From contig NZ_JACHCM010000002.1 in assembly GCF_014200755.1 (NCBI RefSeq), positions 62,001-126,000 of the forward strand: a stretch of DNA of 64,000 nt, given 5' to 3'. Source of the stretch: Rhodanobacter sp. ANJX3. GTDB lineage: Bacteria; Pseudomonadota; Gammaproteobacteria; Xanthomonadales; Rhodanobacteraceae. Below, piece after piece: positions 1 through 9,102 of this stretch (the stretch's first letter is position 1; each line of letters starts with the position of its first letter). Made by a program: the position numbers and the translations under genes. The notes under the pieces were generated by a model, which did not search any database, was not told where the DNA came from, and saw only the letters and a program-made list of their open reading frames with translations.

Positions 1-142
1 CCAGGGCCAGGCGATCCTTCACCGAGCCGCCGGGATTGAACGCCTCCACCTTGACGTACATCTCCACGTGCTTGGGCGCGAGGCGGTGCAATTTGACGAT
101 AGGCGTACGGCCGATAGTGTCCAGAATGCTGTCGTAAATCAC
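1..142 (-). CDS. cysK: Cysteine synthase, PLP-dependent (5' part only)
   Basis: Only the first 47 codons are inside the window; the gene runs off the left edge. The start is a GTG at 142-140, with GGAG about six bases upstream on the minus strand. The peptide starts [20 protein letters not shown] and reaches NPGGSVKDR, where the Lys is the residue that holds pyridoxal phosphate in cysteine synthases and cystathionine beta-synthases. The family makes L-cysteine from O-acetylserine and sulfide in the cytoplasm. With only the N terminus visible I cannot separate CysK, CysM or a CBS-domain cystathionine synthase. It is transcribed divergently from roxA. Confidence 0.8.
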   Translation of the reverse strand, partial: MIYDSILDTIGRTPIVKLHRLAPKHVEMYVKVEAFNPGGSVKDRLAL

Positions 143-235
143 GGGCGTCTCCAAAAAGCGGCGGGGGAATCCGGGCAACCGGATCATGCGCCGGCCACGG
201 TAAAATTTGTATCGGCCCGACCGCCGGCGCACCGC

Positions 236-241
236 TACAAT
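236..241 (+). promoter_or_regulatory. Candidate -10 box (TACAAT) of roxA
   Basis: TACAAT lies six bases before the roxA ATG at 248. If it is used as a -10 element, transcription would start at or next to the start codon and the mRNA would be leaderless. There is no Shine-Dalgarno-like sequence in the short gap and no good -35 at the usual spacing. This is a prediction from sequence only. Confidence 0.4.
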
Positions 242-247
242 GCGGCA

Positions 248-1441
248 ATGACCAAGCCAGCCCCCTTTCCGATTGAAGTCCGCGGCAGCGCCAGACAGCC
301 GTTGGGCATGACGCCCGCCCAGTTCCTGCGCGATTACTGGCAAAAGCGCCCCCTGCTGATCCGCAACGCGTTCGCCGATTTCGAGCCGCCGCTGCAGCCG
401 GACGATCTGGCCGGCCTGGCTTGCGAGACCGGCGTGTTGGCGCGGCTTATCGTGCACGATGAAAAGCGCGATCGCTGGCACGTCCATCCCGGCCCTTTGA
501 GCGAAGATGATTTCGCCAAAACGCCGAAGGATCACTGGACCCTGCTGGTGCAGGACGTCGACAAGTGGGACGCCGATGTCGCCGCGCTTCTGGAACACTT
601 CCGCTTTCTGCCGAGCTGGCGCGTCGACGACATCATGATTTCGTACGCCCAGGAAGGCGGCGGCGTCGGCGCGCATGTCGATCAGTACGACGTGTTCCTG
701 CTGCAGGGCATCGGTCAGCGCCATTGGGCCATCAGCACCGACCCGGCTGCGCCGAAGGACTTTCGCCACGACGTCGAGCTGAAGCAGCTGGCGCACTTCG
801 AATCGACGAACGAGTGGATGCTCGATCCCGGCGACATGCTTTATCTACCGCCCGGCGTGCCGCACGACGGCGTCGCGTTTGGCGGCCCTTGCATGACGCT
901 GTCGATCGGCATGCGCGCCCCCTCGCAGGCCGAACTGACCGGCGATCTGGCCGACCATATCGCCGAGCGACTGCCCGAGGAGCTGCGCTACGCCGATCCC
1001 GACCTGACGCCCGCCAAGGCTACCGGCGAGATCGATCGCGCCGCGATCGAACGCCTGAAAGTCGCGCTGCCATTTGCCGCTGCGCTGGACGACGCCATGC
1101 TGCGCGACTGGTTCGGCCGCTTTATCACCCGCTATCGCAACGCACAGGTGCCCGCCGCGCTGGACAAGCCGGTGAGCGAGGCGGCCTTCGACAAGCAACT
1201 CGATGCTCAACCCACCCTGCTTCGTCATCCGTGGTCGCGCATGGCGTGGACACGCGCAAAATCCGGCTGCACGCTGTTCGTCAGCGGTCACGCGTATCCG
1301 GCCACGCCGGCGCTCGCGCAGCAGCTGTGCGAACAGCGTGAGATCGCACTTGCCGGCAAACTGGGCGCCGCCGAAAAGGCCCTGCTGCTCGCGCTCGTCA
1401 ACGATGGTCACCTACTGATACAAAAGTCGCGCCGCCGGTGA
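248..1441 (+). CDS. roxA: Cupin/JmjC 2-oxoglutarate oxygenase, ribosomal protein L16 arginine hydroxylase
   Basis: 397 residues. The reading frame is open further upstream, but that part overlaps the divergent cysK start, so ATG 248 is chosen; it gives the family N terminus ([20 protein letters not shown]). The iron-binding triad is visible as H143-x-D145 in [10 protein letters not shown] and H206 in PPGVPHDGV, matching the HxD...H pattern of E. coli YcfD/RoxA. That enzyme hydroxylates an arginine of ribosomal protein L16 using O2 and 2-oxoglutarate. The C-terminal half is a winged-helix-like dimer region in the family. The stop overlaps the GTG of the next gene (GTGA), so the two are likely translationally coupled. 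Confidence 0.88.
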   Translation: MTKPAPFPIEVRGSARQPLGMTPAQFLRDYWQKRPLLIRNAFADFEPPLQPDDLAGLACETGVLARLIVHDEKRDRWHVHPGPLSEDDFAKTPKDHWTLLVQDVDKWDADVAALLEHFRFLPSWRVDDIMISYAQEGGGVGAHVDQYDVFLLQGIGQRHWAISTDPAAPKDFRHDVELKQLAHFESTNEWMLDPGDMLYLPPGVPHDGVAFGGPCMTLSIGMRAPSQAELTGDLADHIAERLPEELRYADPDLTPAKATGEIDRAAIERLKVALPFAAALDDAMLRDWFGRFITRYRNAQVPAALDKPVSEAAFDKQLDAQPTLLRHPWSRMAWTRAKSGCTLFVSGHAYPATPALAQQLCEQREIALAGKLGAAEKALLLALVNDGHLLIQKSRRR

Positions 1442-2391
1442 AACTGCAGAGCTTCCATGTCGGCATCACCGATTGGTCGAAGGAACGCGACCGCGCGGCG
1501 CTGATCGGCATTCGCCAGCAGGTTTTCGTGATGGAACAAGGCGTGCCGGAAGCGCGCGAACGCGATGGCATCGACCCCGAATGCTGGCACGTGCTGGCGC
1601 GCGACGAGGCCGGCCAGCCGATCGGCTGCGCGCGCCTGTCGCCGGACCACAAGATCGGTCGCATGGCGGTGCTGCGCGAATGGCGCGGTCAGGGCGTCGG
1701 CGTGGCGCTGCTGCGCACACTGATTCAGCGTGCCCGCACGCTGGGCTGGAGCGAGGTCGCGCTTGCCGCCCAGGTCAGTGCGATCGGCTTCTATGAGCGC
1801 GAAGGTTTCATCGCGCACGGCAATGTATTCGACGACGCCGGCCTGCCACACCGCGCGATGTCGCTGACGTTTTCGGATGAAGCCGATGGCGATATCGCAC
1901 CGCCGCGCGATATCGGCGAGCTGCCCGTCGCCAGCCGGGCCGACGCCGCGATAGCGCGCCTGCAGGTGCTAGGCGACGCGCGTCACCGTCTTTGCATTCA
2001 CTGGCCCGCGCTGGATAACGATACGTTCGCCAGCCCCGACGAGCTGGCCGAATTCCGGCGCGTGGCCATTTCCGGTCGGGGCGCGCAAGTCCGCGTGCTG
2101 CTGCACGATCCGGCCGCAGCCCTGCGCAACAGCCATCGTTTGATCCCGCTGGTGCAGCGCCTGCCCAGTGCCGTGCAGGTTCGCGTGCCGATCGAGGAAG
2201 CCGACTTGGGCGACATCTCGGCTTACCTGCTCAACGACGTCGGCGGCTATCTCTTCCTGCCCGAGGCGGATCGTCCTCGCGGCCGCGCCGCACGGCACGA
2301 CCGCGCGTCCAACGCACCGCTACAGAAGCACTTCGACGAACTGTGGGAACGCTCGGAACGCGCCAGCGTGCTGCAGACGCTGAATATCTAG
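1438..2391 (+). CDS. GNAT-family acetyltransferase with a C-terminal extension of about 165 residues
   Basis: 317 residues with a GTG start that overlaps the roxA stop by four bases. Residues 1-140 form a GNAT domain similar to ElaA-type proteins: an N-terminal QVFVMEQGVPE segment and the acetyl-CoA binding motif RGQGVG at 83-88, followed by a GFYEREGF segment typical of the last GNAT strands. Residues 150-317 are a second domain rich in Arg, Leu and Asp with no catalytic motif I recognise. It contains AEFRRVAISGRGAQVRVLLHD in part, which suggests an alpha/beta fold. The substrate is unknown. The overlap with roxA suggests co-regulation but not a shared reaction. Confidence 0.75.
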   Translation: MKLQSFHVGITDWSKERDRAALIGIRQQVFVMEQGVPEARERDGIDPECWHVLARDEAGQPIGCARLSPDHKIGRMAVLREWRGQGVGVALLRTLIQRARTLGWSEVALAAQVSAIGFYEREGFIAHGNVFDDAGLPHRAMSLTFSDEADGDIAPPRDIGELPVASRADAAIARLQVLGDARHRLCIHWPALDNDTFASPDELAEFRRVAISGRGAQVRVLLHDPAAALRNSHRLIPLVQRLPSAVQVRVPIEEADLGDISAYLLNDVGGYLFLPEADRPRGRAARHDRASNAPLQKHFDELWERSERASVLQTLNI

Positions 2392-2725
2392 CTCGCCTAT
2401 CCGGCCCGTATGGGGCCACGTGGCGATGTTCCGCTGAATACAAGCTGGCCCGCAGTTTTCACATGCGTGTCGTTCAAGCCGGGATAAACCGCTGAAAATG
2501 CCGGCTTCCCGAAGAACGTCCGCGGCTGGCGCGCATCAGCGCGCACGAACTTGACACTTTCTGGCGTTTTGGGTTGCCGCGTCGCAGCAGGCAAAGGGTA
2601 TAATTCCCCGGCTTTATCCCCAGCCATCCGTGGGGGCGCTTCGCCAGGCTTGCATTAGCGGCGAACAACCGCGACTTCACAGTCACACGGATGGTTGCAA
2701 GCATCCCTTCCCTGCCGGTGGTGAC
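2392..2725 (+). promoter_or_regulatory. GNAT-sucA spacer with a candidate sucA promoter at 2574-2604
   Basis: A 334-base stretch without a gene. It holds a perfect TATAAT at 2599-2604 with TTGCCG 19 bases upstream (2574-2579), a plausible though long-spaced sigma-70 promoter giving a leader of about 115 nt for sucA. A perfect TTGACA at 2551-2556 is too far from any -10 to pair with it. A short hairpin (GCGCGC, 2529-2534 with 2539-2544) has no T-run. The codons between 2630 and 2725 are open in frame with sucA but do not resemble the SucA N terminus. Confidence 0.4.
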
Positions 2726-5569
2726 GTGAGTACTAATCTGATCCGCGAGTTTTTCGACTCTTCGCAACTCGCTGGCGGCAACGCCGATTACGTCGAATCC
2801 CTATACGACTCCTGGCTCGCCGACGCCGCGTCGGTATCCTCCGATTGGGGTCGCTACTTCGAAACGTTCAAAGGCCGCGAATCGGGCGACGTCTCGCACG
2901 TGCCGGCCATCGCGCGCATCGAGGCCGCCCAGAAGCTGCGCCACAACGGCGGCACCGTAGTGTCGGCGGCTGACGACGAGCATGCGCGCAAGCAGGCCGG
3001 TGTACTGCGCCTGTTGACCGCTTACCGCTCGCGCGGCCACCTCGCTGCCGAACTGGATCCGCTGGGCTTGACCGAGAAAATGCCGGCGCCCGATCTCGGC
3101 CTGGCGTTTCACGGCCTGTCCGATGCCGACCTCAATACCGAATTCGATACCGGCAATTATGCCGGCGACGGCAAGCGCCTGAAGCTGGGCGAGTTGCTGA
3201 CACGACTGCAAAAAACCTACGCCAGCACGATCGGCGCCGAGTTCATGTACATCAGCAATCACGAGCAGCGCAACTGGATCTATACGCGGCTCGAGCAGCG
3301 CGCGGGCAAGAGCGGCCTGGACAAGGCCGGCAAGCAGCGCGTACTCGATTGCCTCAACGGCGCCGAAGGTCTGGAACGCTATCTGCACACCAAGTACGTC
3401 GGCCAGAAGCGCTTTTCACTGGAAGGCGGCGACAGCCTGATTCCGATGCTCGACGACGTGGTGCGCGCCGCCGGCGACAACGGTATCAGGGAACTCGTGA
3501 TCGGTATGGCCCATCGCGGCCGCCTCAACGTGCTGGTCAACATTCTGGGCAAGGCGCCGAAGACGCTGTTCGACGAATTCGAAGGCCGCTTCGAGCATCC
3601 GGACGACCCGGCACACTCGGGCGACGTGAAGTACCACATGGGCTTTTCGGCCGACATCAAGACGCCCAAGGGCGGCGTGCACGTGGCGCTGGCGTTCAAC
3701 CCGTCGCATCTGGAAATCGTCAATCCAGTGGTTTCCGGCTCGGTGCATTCGCGCCAGACCCGCCGCCGCGACACGATGCACGAAAAGTCGATGGCCGTGA
3801 TCATCCACGGCGACGCGGCCATGGCCGGCCAGGGCGTGAACATGGAGCTGTTCAACATGTCGCAGGCCCGCGGCTTCAAGATCGGCGGCAGCCTGCACAT
3901 CGTGATCAACAATCAGGTTGGTTTCACCACCTCGAACCCGCAGGACGCCCGCTCGACGCTGTACTGCACCGACCTGGCCAAAATGGTCAACGCACCGGTG
4001 TTTCACGTGAACGGCGACGACCCGGAAGCGGTGATCGAAGTCACCCGCCTCGCCTACGAATTCCGCAAGACGTTCCGCAAGGACGTCGTCATCGACCTGG
4101 TCTGCTACCGCCGCCACGGTCACAACGAGGCGGATGAGCCGTCGGCGACGCAGCCGGTGATGTATCAAATCATCCGCAAGCGCCCGACCACCCGCGATCT
4201 GTATGCGCAAAAGCTGGTCAAGGAAGGCGTACTGGCCGACGGCGAGCCGCAGAAGCAGTTCGAGGCTTACCGCGATCGCCTCGAAGCCGGTGCACCGATG
4301 GCCGACCTCGATCCGTCGCCCAACCGCGATCGCCCGGTCGACTGGGCGCGCTTCGTCGGTGGCAAGCTGTCGACGCCGGTCGACACCACGGTGCCGAAGA
4401 AAAAGCTGCAGGAGCTGGCCAACCAGATCCTCACCCTGCCTGCCGATCTCACGCTGCAGGCACGCGTCGCCAAGATCTACGACGACCGCCGCAAGATGGC
4501 TGCCGGCGAGCAGGCGGCCGACTGGGGCTTTGCCGAGAACCTGGCTTACGCGACCCTAATCGACGGCGGCCACGACCTGCGCATGGTCGGCCAGGATTCC
4601 GGCCGCGGCACGTTCTTCCACCGTCATGCCGTGCTGCATGACCAGAAAGACGGCCACACCTATCTGCCGCTGGCTACCGTGCGCGAGGACGCCGACGTCG
4701 AAGTGATCGACTCGCTGCTCAGCGAAGAAGCAGTCATGGCCTTCGAATACGGCCACTCCACCACCGATCCGGATACGCTGAATATCTGGGAAGCCCAGTT
4801 CGGCGATTTCGCCAACGGCGCGCAGGTCGTCATCGACCAGTTCATCAGCTCCGGCGAAGCGAAGTGGAATCGTCTCAGCGGCCTGGTGCTGCTGCTGCCG
4901 CACGGTTACGAGGGCCAGGGCCCGGAGCACTCCTCCGCGCGTCTGGAGCGTTTCCTGCAGCTATGCGCGATGGAAAACATGCAGGTCTGCGTGCCGACCA
5001 CGCCGGCGCAGGATTTCCACATGATCCGCCGGCAGATGCTGCGCCCGGTGCGCAAGCCGCTGATCGTGATGACGCCCAAATCGCTGCTGCGCCACAAGCT
5101 GGCCGTGTCCAGCCTGGACGAACTGGCCAGTGGCAGCTTCCAGCTGGTGATCGGCGAACACCGCGAGCTGGCGCCGAAGAAGGTGAAGCGCGTGGTGCTG
5201 TGCTCGGGCAAGGTCTACTACGACCTTCTGGAAGAGTCCGAAAAACGCGAATTGAAGGACGTCGCCATCGTCCGCGTGGAGCAGCTGTATCCCTTCCCGC
5301 GGGCCGAAGTCACCGCGGAACTGGAGAAGTACCCGGCGGCCAAGGAAGTGTTCTGGTGCCAGGAAGAGCCGATGAACCAGGGTGCCTGGTTCCAGATCCG
5401 TCATCACCTGCAGGCCTGCGTCAGCAGCAAGCACAGCTTGTCGTATGCCGGTCGCGCGCGCTCTGCGGCCCCCGCCGCCGGCCATCTCAACACGCACGTT
5501 GCCGAACAGGCTGCACTGGTCGAACAGGCGCTCGTCGCGCCGGTCGGCACGGATCACTCGGCAGAATAA
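2726..5569 (+). CDS. sucA: 2-oxoglutarate dehydrogenase E1 component
   Basis: 947 residues, close to E. coli SucA (933). The GTG at 2726 is chosen because it gives the family N terminus STNLIREFFDSSQLAGGNADY; the in-frame codons upstream are unrelated and there is only a weak GGTGGTGA ribosome site. The ThDP and Mg site is visible as GDAAMAGQG near residues 362-370, followed by INNQVGFTTS. The enzyme decarboxylates 2-oxoglutarate and passes the succinyl group to the lipoyl arm of SucB in the cytoplasmic complex. It is first in a sucA-sucB-lpdA set. The 61-base gap to sucB holds a copy of a dispersed hairpin repeat (5571-5618). Confidence 0.97.
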   Translation: MSTNLIREFFDSSQLAGGNADYVESLYDSWLADAASVSSDWGRYFETFKGRESGDVSHVPAIARIEAAQKLRHNGGTVVSAADDEHARKQAGVLRLLTAYRSRGHLAAELDPLGLTEKMPAPDLGLAFHGLSDADLNTEFDTGNYAGDGKRLKLGELLTRLQKTYASTIGAEFMYISNHEQRNWIYTRLEQRAGKSGLDKAGKQRVLDCLNGAEGLERYLHTKYVGQKRFSLEGGDSLIPMLDDVVRAAGDNGIRELVIGMAHRGRLNVLVNILGKAPKTLFDEFEGRFEHPDDPAHSGDVKYHMGFSADIKTPKGGVHVALAFNPSHLEIVNPVVSGSVHSRQTRRRDTMHEKSMAVIIHGDAAMAGQGVNMELFNMSQARGFKIGGSLHIVINNQVGFTTSNPQDARSTLYCTDLAKMVNAPVFHVNGDDPEAVIEVTRLAYEFRKTFRKDVVIDLVCYRRHGHNEADEPSATQPVMYQIIRKRPTTRDLYAQKLVKEGVLADGEPQKQFEAYRDRLEAGAPMADLDPSPNRDRPVDWARFVGGKLSTPVDTTVPKKKLQELANQILTLPADLTLQARVAKIYDDRRKMAAGEQAADWGFAENLAYATLIDGGHDLRMVGQDSGRGTFFHRHAVLHDQKDGHTYLPLATVREDADVEVIDSLLSEEAVMAFEYGHSTTDPDTLNIWEAQFGDFANGAQVVIDQFISSGEAKWNRLSGLVLLLPHGYEGQGPEHSSARLERFLQLCAMENMQVCVPTTPAQDFHMIRRQMLRPVRKPLIVMTPKSLLRHKLAVSSLDELASGSFQLVIGEHRELAPKKVKRVVLCSGKVYYDLLEESEKRELKDVAIVRVEQLYPFPRAEVTAELEKYPAAKEVFWCQEEPMNQGAWFQIRHHLQACVSSKHSLSYAGRARSAAPAAGHLNTHVAEQAALVEQALVAPVGTDHSAE

Positions 5570-5570
5570 G

Positions 5571-5618
5571 ATGTTTGGCCGCTTTATGACCTTCGCGCTC
5601 GCCCACGAGCGCTAAAAC
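5571..5618 (+). repeat. Dispersed hairpin repeat, copy A (sucA-sucB gap)
   Basis: Matches copy B (from 21838) at 32 of 42 aligned bases by eye. The core hairpin is GCGCTC (5595-5600), a six-base loop, GAGCGC (5607-5612). In the other copies the arms are GCGTTC and GAACGC, so the T-to-C change in one arm is balanced by A-to-G in the other. It could also be read as a 14-codon ORF starting ATG at 5571 (MFGRFMTFALAHER). No ribosome binding site supports translation. Confidence 0.6.
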
Positions 5619-5630
5619 CTAGGATTCCCC

Positions 5631-6851
5631 ATGTCGATCGAAGTCAAAGTCCCCGTTCTGCCCGAGTCGGTCTCCGACGCCACCATCGCCACCTGGCACA
5701 AGAAAGCCGGCGACGCAGTGAAGCGCGACGAGAACCTGGTCGATCTCGAAACCGACAAGGTGGTGCTGGAAGTTCCCTCGCCGGTCGACGGCGTGCTGAA
5801 GGAAATCAAGCACGAAGTGGGCGACACGGTGAACAGCGAACAGATCATCGCGATCATCGAGGAAGGCGCCGCAGCTGCCAAAGAAGAGCCCAAGACAGAA
5901 GCCAAGGACGAGAAGCCGGCGCCCGTCGCCGCAGCCAAGTCCGAAGCGCCCAGCGCCGAAAAGGCCTCCGGCAAGGGCAACGAGGATCTGTCGCCAGCTG
6001 GCCTACGCGTGGCCACCGAACAGAAGATCGACGCCTCCAAGGTCGAAGGCACCGGCCGCGACGGCCGCGTGACCAAGGAAGACCTGGTCAACTATGGAAA
6101 GGATGGTGGCGCGAAGGCCGCGCCGGCTGCCGTCAAGCCGACTCCGGGTTCGCGTCCGGAAGAGCGCGTGCCGATGACCCGCATGCGCGCCAAGATCGCC
6201 GAGCGCCTGATGCAGTCGAAGAACTCGATTGCCATGCTGACCTCGTTCAACGAGGTGAACCTGGCCGAAGTCACCAAGATGCGCAAGTCGCTGGGCGAGC
6301 AGTTCCAGAAGACCCACGGCATCAAGCTCGGTTTCATGAGCTTCTTCGTCAAGGCCGCGGCCGAGGCGTTGAAGCGTCGCCCGATCGTCAACGCGTCGGT
6401 CGACGGCAACGACATCATCTATCACGGTTACCAGGACATCTCGATCGCCGTGTCGACCGAGAAGGGCCTGGTCACGCCAGTGCTGCGCGACGTGCAGAAC
6501 ATGGGCTTTGCCGATATCGAACAGGGCATCGCCGACTACGCCAAGAAGGCGCGCGACGGCAAGCTGGGCCTGGACGATCTGCAGGGCGGCACGTTCACCA
6601 TCACCAATGGTGGAACCTTCGGTTCGCTGCTTTCCACGCCGATCGTCAACCCGCCGCAGAGCGCGATTCTGGGCATGCACACGATCAAGGACCGCGCGAT
6701 CGTCGAGAACGGCCAGGTCATCGTGGCGCCGATGATGTACATCGCCATCTCCTACGACCATCGCATCATCGATGGCAAGGATGCGGTGCTGTTCCTGGTC
6801 GACATCAAGGATCAGCTCGAGAATCCGCAGCGTATGTTGCTCGGTCTCTAA
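5631..6851 (+). CDS. sucB: Dihydrolipoyllysine succinyltransferase, E2 of 2-oxoglutarate dehydrogenase
   Basis: 406 residues, the same size as E. coli SucB. Domain order: one lipoyl domain (1-77) with the lipoylated Lys43 in [10 protein letters not shown]; an Ala/Pro/Lys/Glu linker (80-117); a peripheral subunit-binding domain (119-154, [16 protein letters not shown] to TKEDLV); then the catalytic acyltransferase domain. The active-site motif is SYDHRIIDG with His377 and Asp381. It transfers succinyl to CoA and forms the core that binds SucA and Lpd. A weak AGGA lies upstream of the ATG. Downstream, an 11-bp hairpin precedes lpdA. Confidence 0.97.
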   Translation: MSIEVKVPVLPESVSDATIATWHKKAGDAVKRDENLVDLETDKVVLEVPSPVDGVLKEIKHEVGDTVNSEQIIAIIEEGAAAAKEEPKTEAKDEKPAPVAAAKSEAPSAEKASGKGNEDLSPAGLRVATEQKIDASKVEGTGRDGRVTKEDLVNYGKDGGAKAAPAAVKPTPGSRPEERVPMTRMRAKIAERLMQSKNSIAMLTSFNEVNLAEVTKMRKSLGEQFQKTHGIKLGFMSFFVKAAAEALKRRPIVNASVDGNDIIYHGYQDISIAVSTEKGLVTPVLRDVQNMGFADIEQGIADYAKKARDGKLGLDDLQGGTFTITNGGTFGSLLSTPIVNPPQSAILGMHTIKDRAIVENGQVIVAPMMYIAISYDHRIIDGKDAVLFLVDIKDQLENPQRMLLGL

Positions 6852-6857
6852 TCGCTC

Positions 6858-6882
6858 TCTGATGGCGGCCTCCGCCATCAGA
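6858..6882 (+). terminator. Hairpin between sucB and lpdA (attenuator or processing site)
   Basis: A perfect 11-bp stem: TCTGATGGCGG (6858-6868), loop CCT, CCGCCATCAGA (6872-6882). It lies seven bases after the sucB stop. There is no T-run after it, so full termination is unlikely; it may lower read-through into lpdA or protect the sucAB mRNA 3' end. Confidence 0.55.
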
Positions 6883-7010
6883 AAATAGACAACGAGGCTC
6901 TGGAGATTGAGAACTCGCAAACAGCAAATGCTTGCGACTTGTTTTACCAGTCATCAAAGCCGAACCCGCACCGTCAGCGAGCAGTGACTCGCCAGCAAGG
7001 AACTCGAACC

Positions 7011-8435
7011 ATGAGCGACAAATTCGACGTCATCGTCATCGGCGGCGGCCCGGCCGGTTATCACGCCGCCATCCGCGCCGCGCAGCTGGGTCTGAAGACC
7101 GCGGTGGTCGACGCCTGGGCCGGCAAGGACGGCAAGGCCGCCCTGGGCGGTACCTGCCTCAACGTCGGCTGCATTCCTTCGAAGGCGTTGCTGGATTCGT
7201 CCAAGCAGTTCTACAACCTGGCGCACAACCTGCCCGCGCACGGCATCAGCGTGGAAAACGCCAAGGTCGATCTGAAAACCTTCATCGGCCGCAAGGAAAA
7301 AATCGTCAAGCAGTTCACCGGCGGCGTTGCCCAGCTGTTCAAGGCCAACAAGATCACCAGCTATTTCGGTACCGGCAAGCTGCTGAAAGGAAATGAGGTC
7401 GAGATCAGCGGCAACGATGGGCAGAAGCAGACCATCAGCGCTACCAACGTGATCCTGGCCTCGGGCTCTGTGCCGATCGAACTGCCGTTTGCCAAGTTCG
7501 ACGGCAAGCACATCATCGACAACGCCGGCGCGCTGGAACTCGACGCCGTGCCGAAGCGCCTGGGCGTGATCGGCGCCGGTGTGATCGGCCTGGAGCTGGG
7601 CAGCGTGTGGCGCCGTCTCGGTGCGGAAGTAACCGTGCTGGAGGCGTTGCCGGAATTCCTCGGCGCCGCCGATCCCGATATCGCCAAGGTGGCGTTCAAG
7701 GAATTCGGCAAGCTCGGCCTCGACATCAAGCTCGGTGCCAAGCTGACCAAGGCCGAGGTCAGCAAGAACGAAGTGCACATCACCTATAACGACAAAGACG
7801 GCGATCATGACCTGGTCGTCGACAAGCTGCTGGTCGCCGTGGGTCGTCGTGCGTATACCGATGGTCTGCTGTCGGAGGACTGCGGCGTCAAGCTCGACGA
7901 GCGCGGCCGCATCGTGGTCGATGAGCATTGCCACACCGGCGTCGATGGCGTCTGGGCGGTCGGCGATGCCGTGCGCGGCCCGATGCTCGCGCACAAGGGC
8001 TTCGAGGAAGGCATGGCGGTGGCCGAGTGGATCGGCGGCAAGGCCGGCCACGTCAATTACGACACCATTCCCTGGGTCATCTACACCGAACCGGAAATCG
8101 CCTGGGCCGGCAAGACCGAAAAGCAGCTCAAGGAAGAAGGCGTGCCTTACAAGGTCGGCAGCTTTCCGTTTGCCGCCGTCGGCCGTGCCGTGGCGATGAA
8201 TGAGGCCATCGGTCAGGTGAAGATGATCGCTCACGCCGAAACCGATCGCATTCTCGGTGTGCACATGGTCGGACCCGGCGTCTCCGAATTGATCGCCGAG
8301 TGCGTCGTGGCGATGGAGTTCAAGGGTTCGGCAGAAGACATGGCGCGCATTGTCCACGCGCATCCGACTCTGTCCGAAGCCGTGCACGAGGCGGCGCTGT
8401 CGGTCGACAAACGCGCGATCCACAAAGGCAACTGA
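7011..8435 (+). CDS. lpdA: Dihydrolipoyl dehydrogenase (E3)
   Basis: 474 residues. ATG 7011 is chosen because it gives MSDKFDVIVIGGGPAGYHAA, the FAD-binding N terminus; upstream in-frame codons are unlike the family. The redox disulfide is C49/C54 in GGTCLNVGCIPSK. A second GxGxxG (GVIGAGVIGLELG) binds NAD. The C-terminal dimerisation domain carries the His-Glu pair in HPTLSE (H451, E456). It reoxidises the dihydrolipoyl arm of SucB and can also serve pyruvate dehydrogenase and the glycine cleavage system. It lies 159 bases after sucB, with a hairpin in between, so it may also have its own promoter. Confidence 0.96.
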   Translation: MSDKFDVIVIGGGPAGYHAAIRAAQLGLKTAVVDAWAGKDGKAALGGTCLNVGCIPSKALLDSSKQFYNLAHNLPAHGISVENAKVDLKTFIGRKEKIVKQFTGGVAQLFKANKITSYFGTGKLLKGNEVEISGNDGQKQTISATNVILASGSVPIELPFAKFDGKHIIDNAGALELDAVPKRLGVIGAGVIGLELGSVWRRLGAEVTVLEALPEFLGAADPDIAKVAFKEFGKLGLDIKLGAKLTKAEVSKNEVHITYNDKDGDHDLVVDKLLVAVGRRAYTDGLLSEDCGVKLDERGRIVVDEHCHTGVDGVWAVGDAVRGPMLAHKGFEEGMAVAEWIGGKAGHVNYDTIPWVIYTEPEIAWAGKTEKQLKEEGVPYKVGSFPFAAVGRAVAMNEAIGQVKMIAHAETDRILGVHMVGPGVSELIAECVVAMEFKGSAEDMARIVHAHPTLSEAVHEAALSVDKRAIHKGN

Positions 8436-8473
8436 TCGCGCTCGCCATGCCTGGTTTTTTTGCACGAATCGCG

Positions 8474-8494
8474 ACCCGTCCCCCAAGGACGGGT
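8474..8494 (+). terminator. Hairpin after lpdA
   Basis: Stem ACCCGTCC (8474-8481), five-base loop, GGACGGGT (8487-8494), followed by only TTC. A T-run (seven T) lies just before the hairpin, not after it. A weak or partial terminator is the most I would claim; the next gene starts 20 bases later. Confidence 0.5.
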
Positions 8495-8514
8495 TTCGCG
8501 CTTATGGAGGCCTC

Positions 8515-9102
8515 ATGGCTGAAGTGACTTCGCTCTGCGTCTACTGCGGTTCCAGCAGCGGCAAGCATCCCGAATACGCCGAGCAGGCACGCGCCTTCGG
8601 TACCGAAATGGCGCGCCGAGGAATCACCCTGGTCTACGGCGGCGGCAACGTCGGCCTGATGGGCATCGTGGCCGATGCGGTGCTCGCCGGTGGCGGCAAG
8701 GTCATTGGCGTGATCCCACGCCAGCTGGTCGATCGCGAGGTCGCACACGCCGGCCTGACCGAGCTGCAGGTGGTCGACACCATGCACCAGCGCAAGACGC
8801 GCATGTTCGAACTGTCCGATGCCTTCGTCGCCCTGCCCGGTGGCTTCGGCACGCTGGACGAAATGTTCGAGATGCTGACCTGGTCGCAGCTCGGCCTGCA
8901 CAGCTATCCGTGCGCCTTTCTCGACGTGCGCGACTATTACGCGCCGCTGCGCGGCATGATGGACCATATGGTCGGCGAAGGTTTCGTCCGTTCTACCCAG
9001 CGTGAAAACGTGTGGTTCGGCGAAAGCATGAGCCAGCTGTTCGACTGGATGAACCGCGTTCCGGACGTCCATACGTCCAAGCCGAAAGAGGAAGCGCTGT
9101 GA
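8515..9102 (+). CDS. LOG-family nucleoside 5'-monophosphate phosphoribohydrolase
   Basis: 195 residues with a clear GGAGG at 8506-8510 before ATG 8515; longer in-frame starts run back into lpdA. The family motif PGGFGTLDE is at 108-116 and YGGGNVGLMG at 41-50. LOG proteins cleave the N-glycosidic bond of nucleoside monophosphates, releasing free bases. They are called cytokinin-activating in plants and plant-associated bacteria, while many bacterial members act on AMP or related nucleotides. The true substrate here is not predictable. The last bases overlap the GTG of the following reductase gene, so the two are coupled. Confidence 0.85.
   Translation: MAEVTSLCVYCGSSSGKHPEYAEQARAFGTEMARRGITLVYGGGNVGLMGIVADAVLAGGGKVIGVIPRQLVDREVAHAGLTELQVVDTMHQRKTRMFELSDAFVALPGGFGTLDEMFEMLTWSQLGLHSYPCAFLDVRDYYAPLRGMMDHMVGEGFVRSTQRENVWFGESMSQLFDWMNRVPDVHTSKPKEEAL

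Noticed and set aside
2551-2556. Perfect TTGACA as the sucA -35 box
   Set aside because: It is 42 bases from the TATAAT at 2599, too far to pair, and no other -10 lies at the right spacing.
8453-8460. T-run after lpdA as the tail of a terminator
   Set aside because: No stem precedes it on the plus strand; the only hairpin lies downstream of the run.
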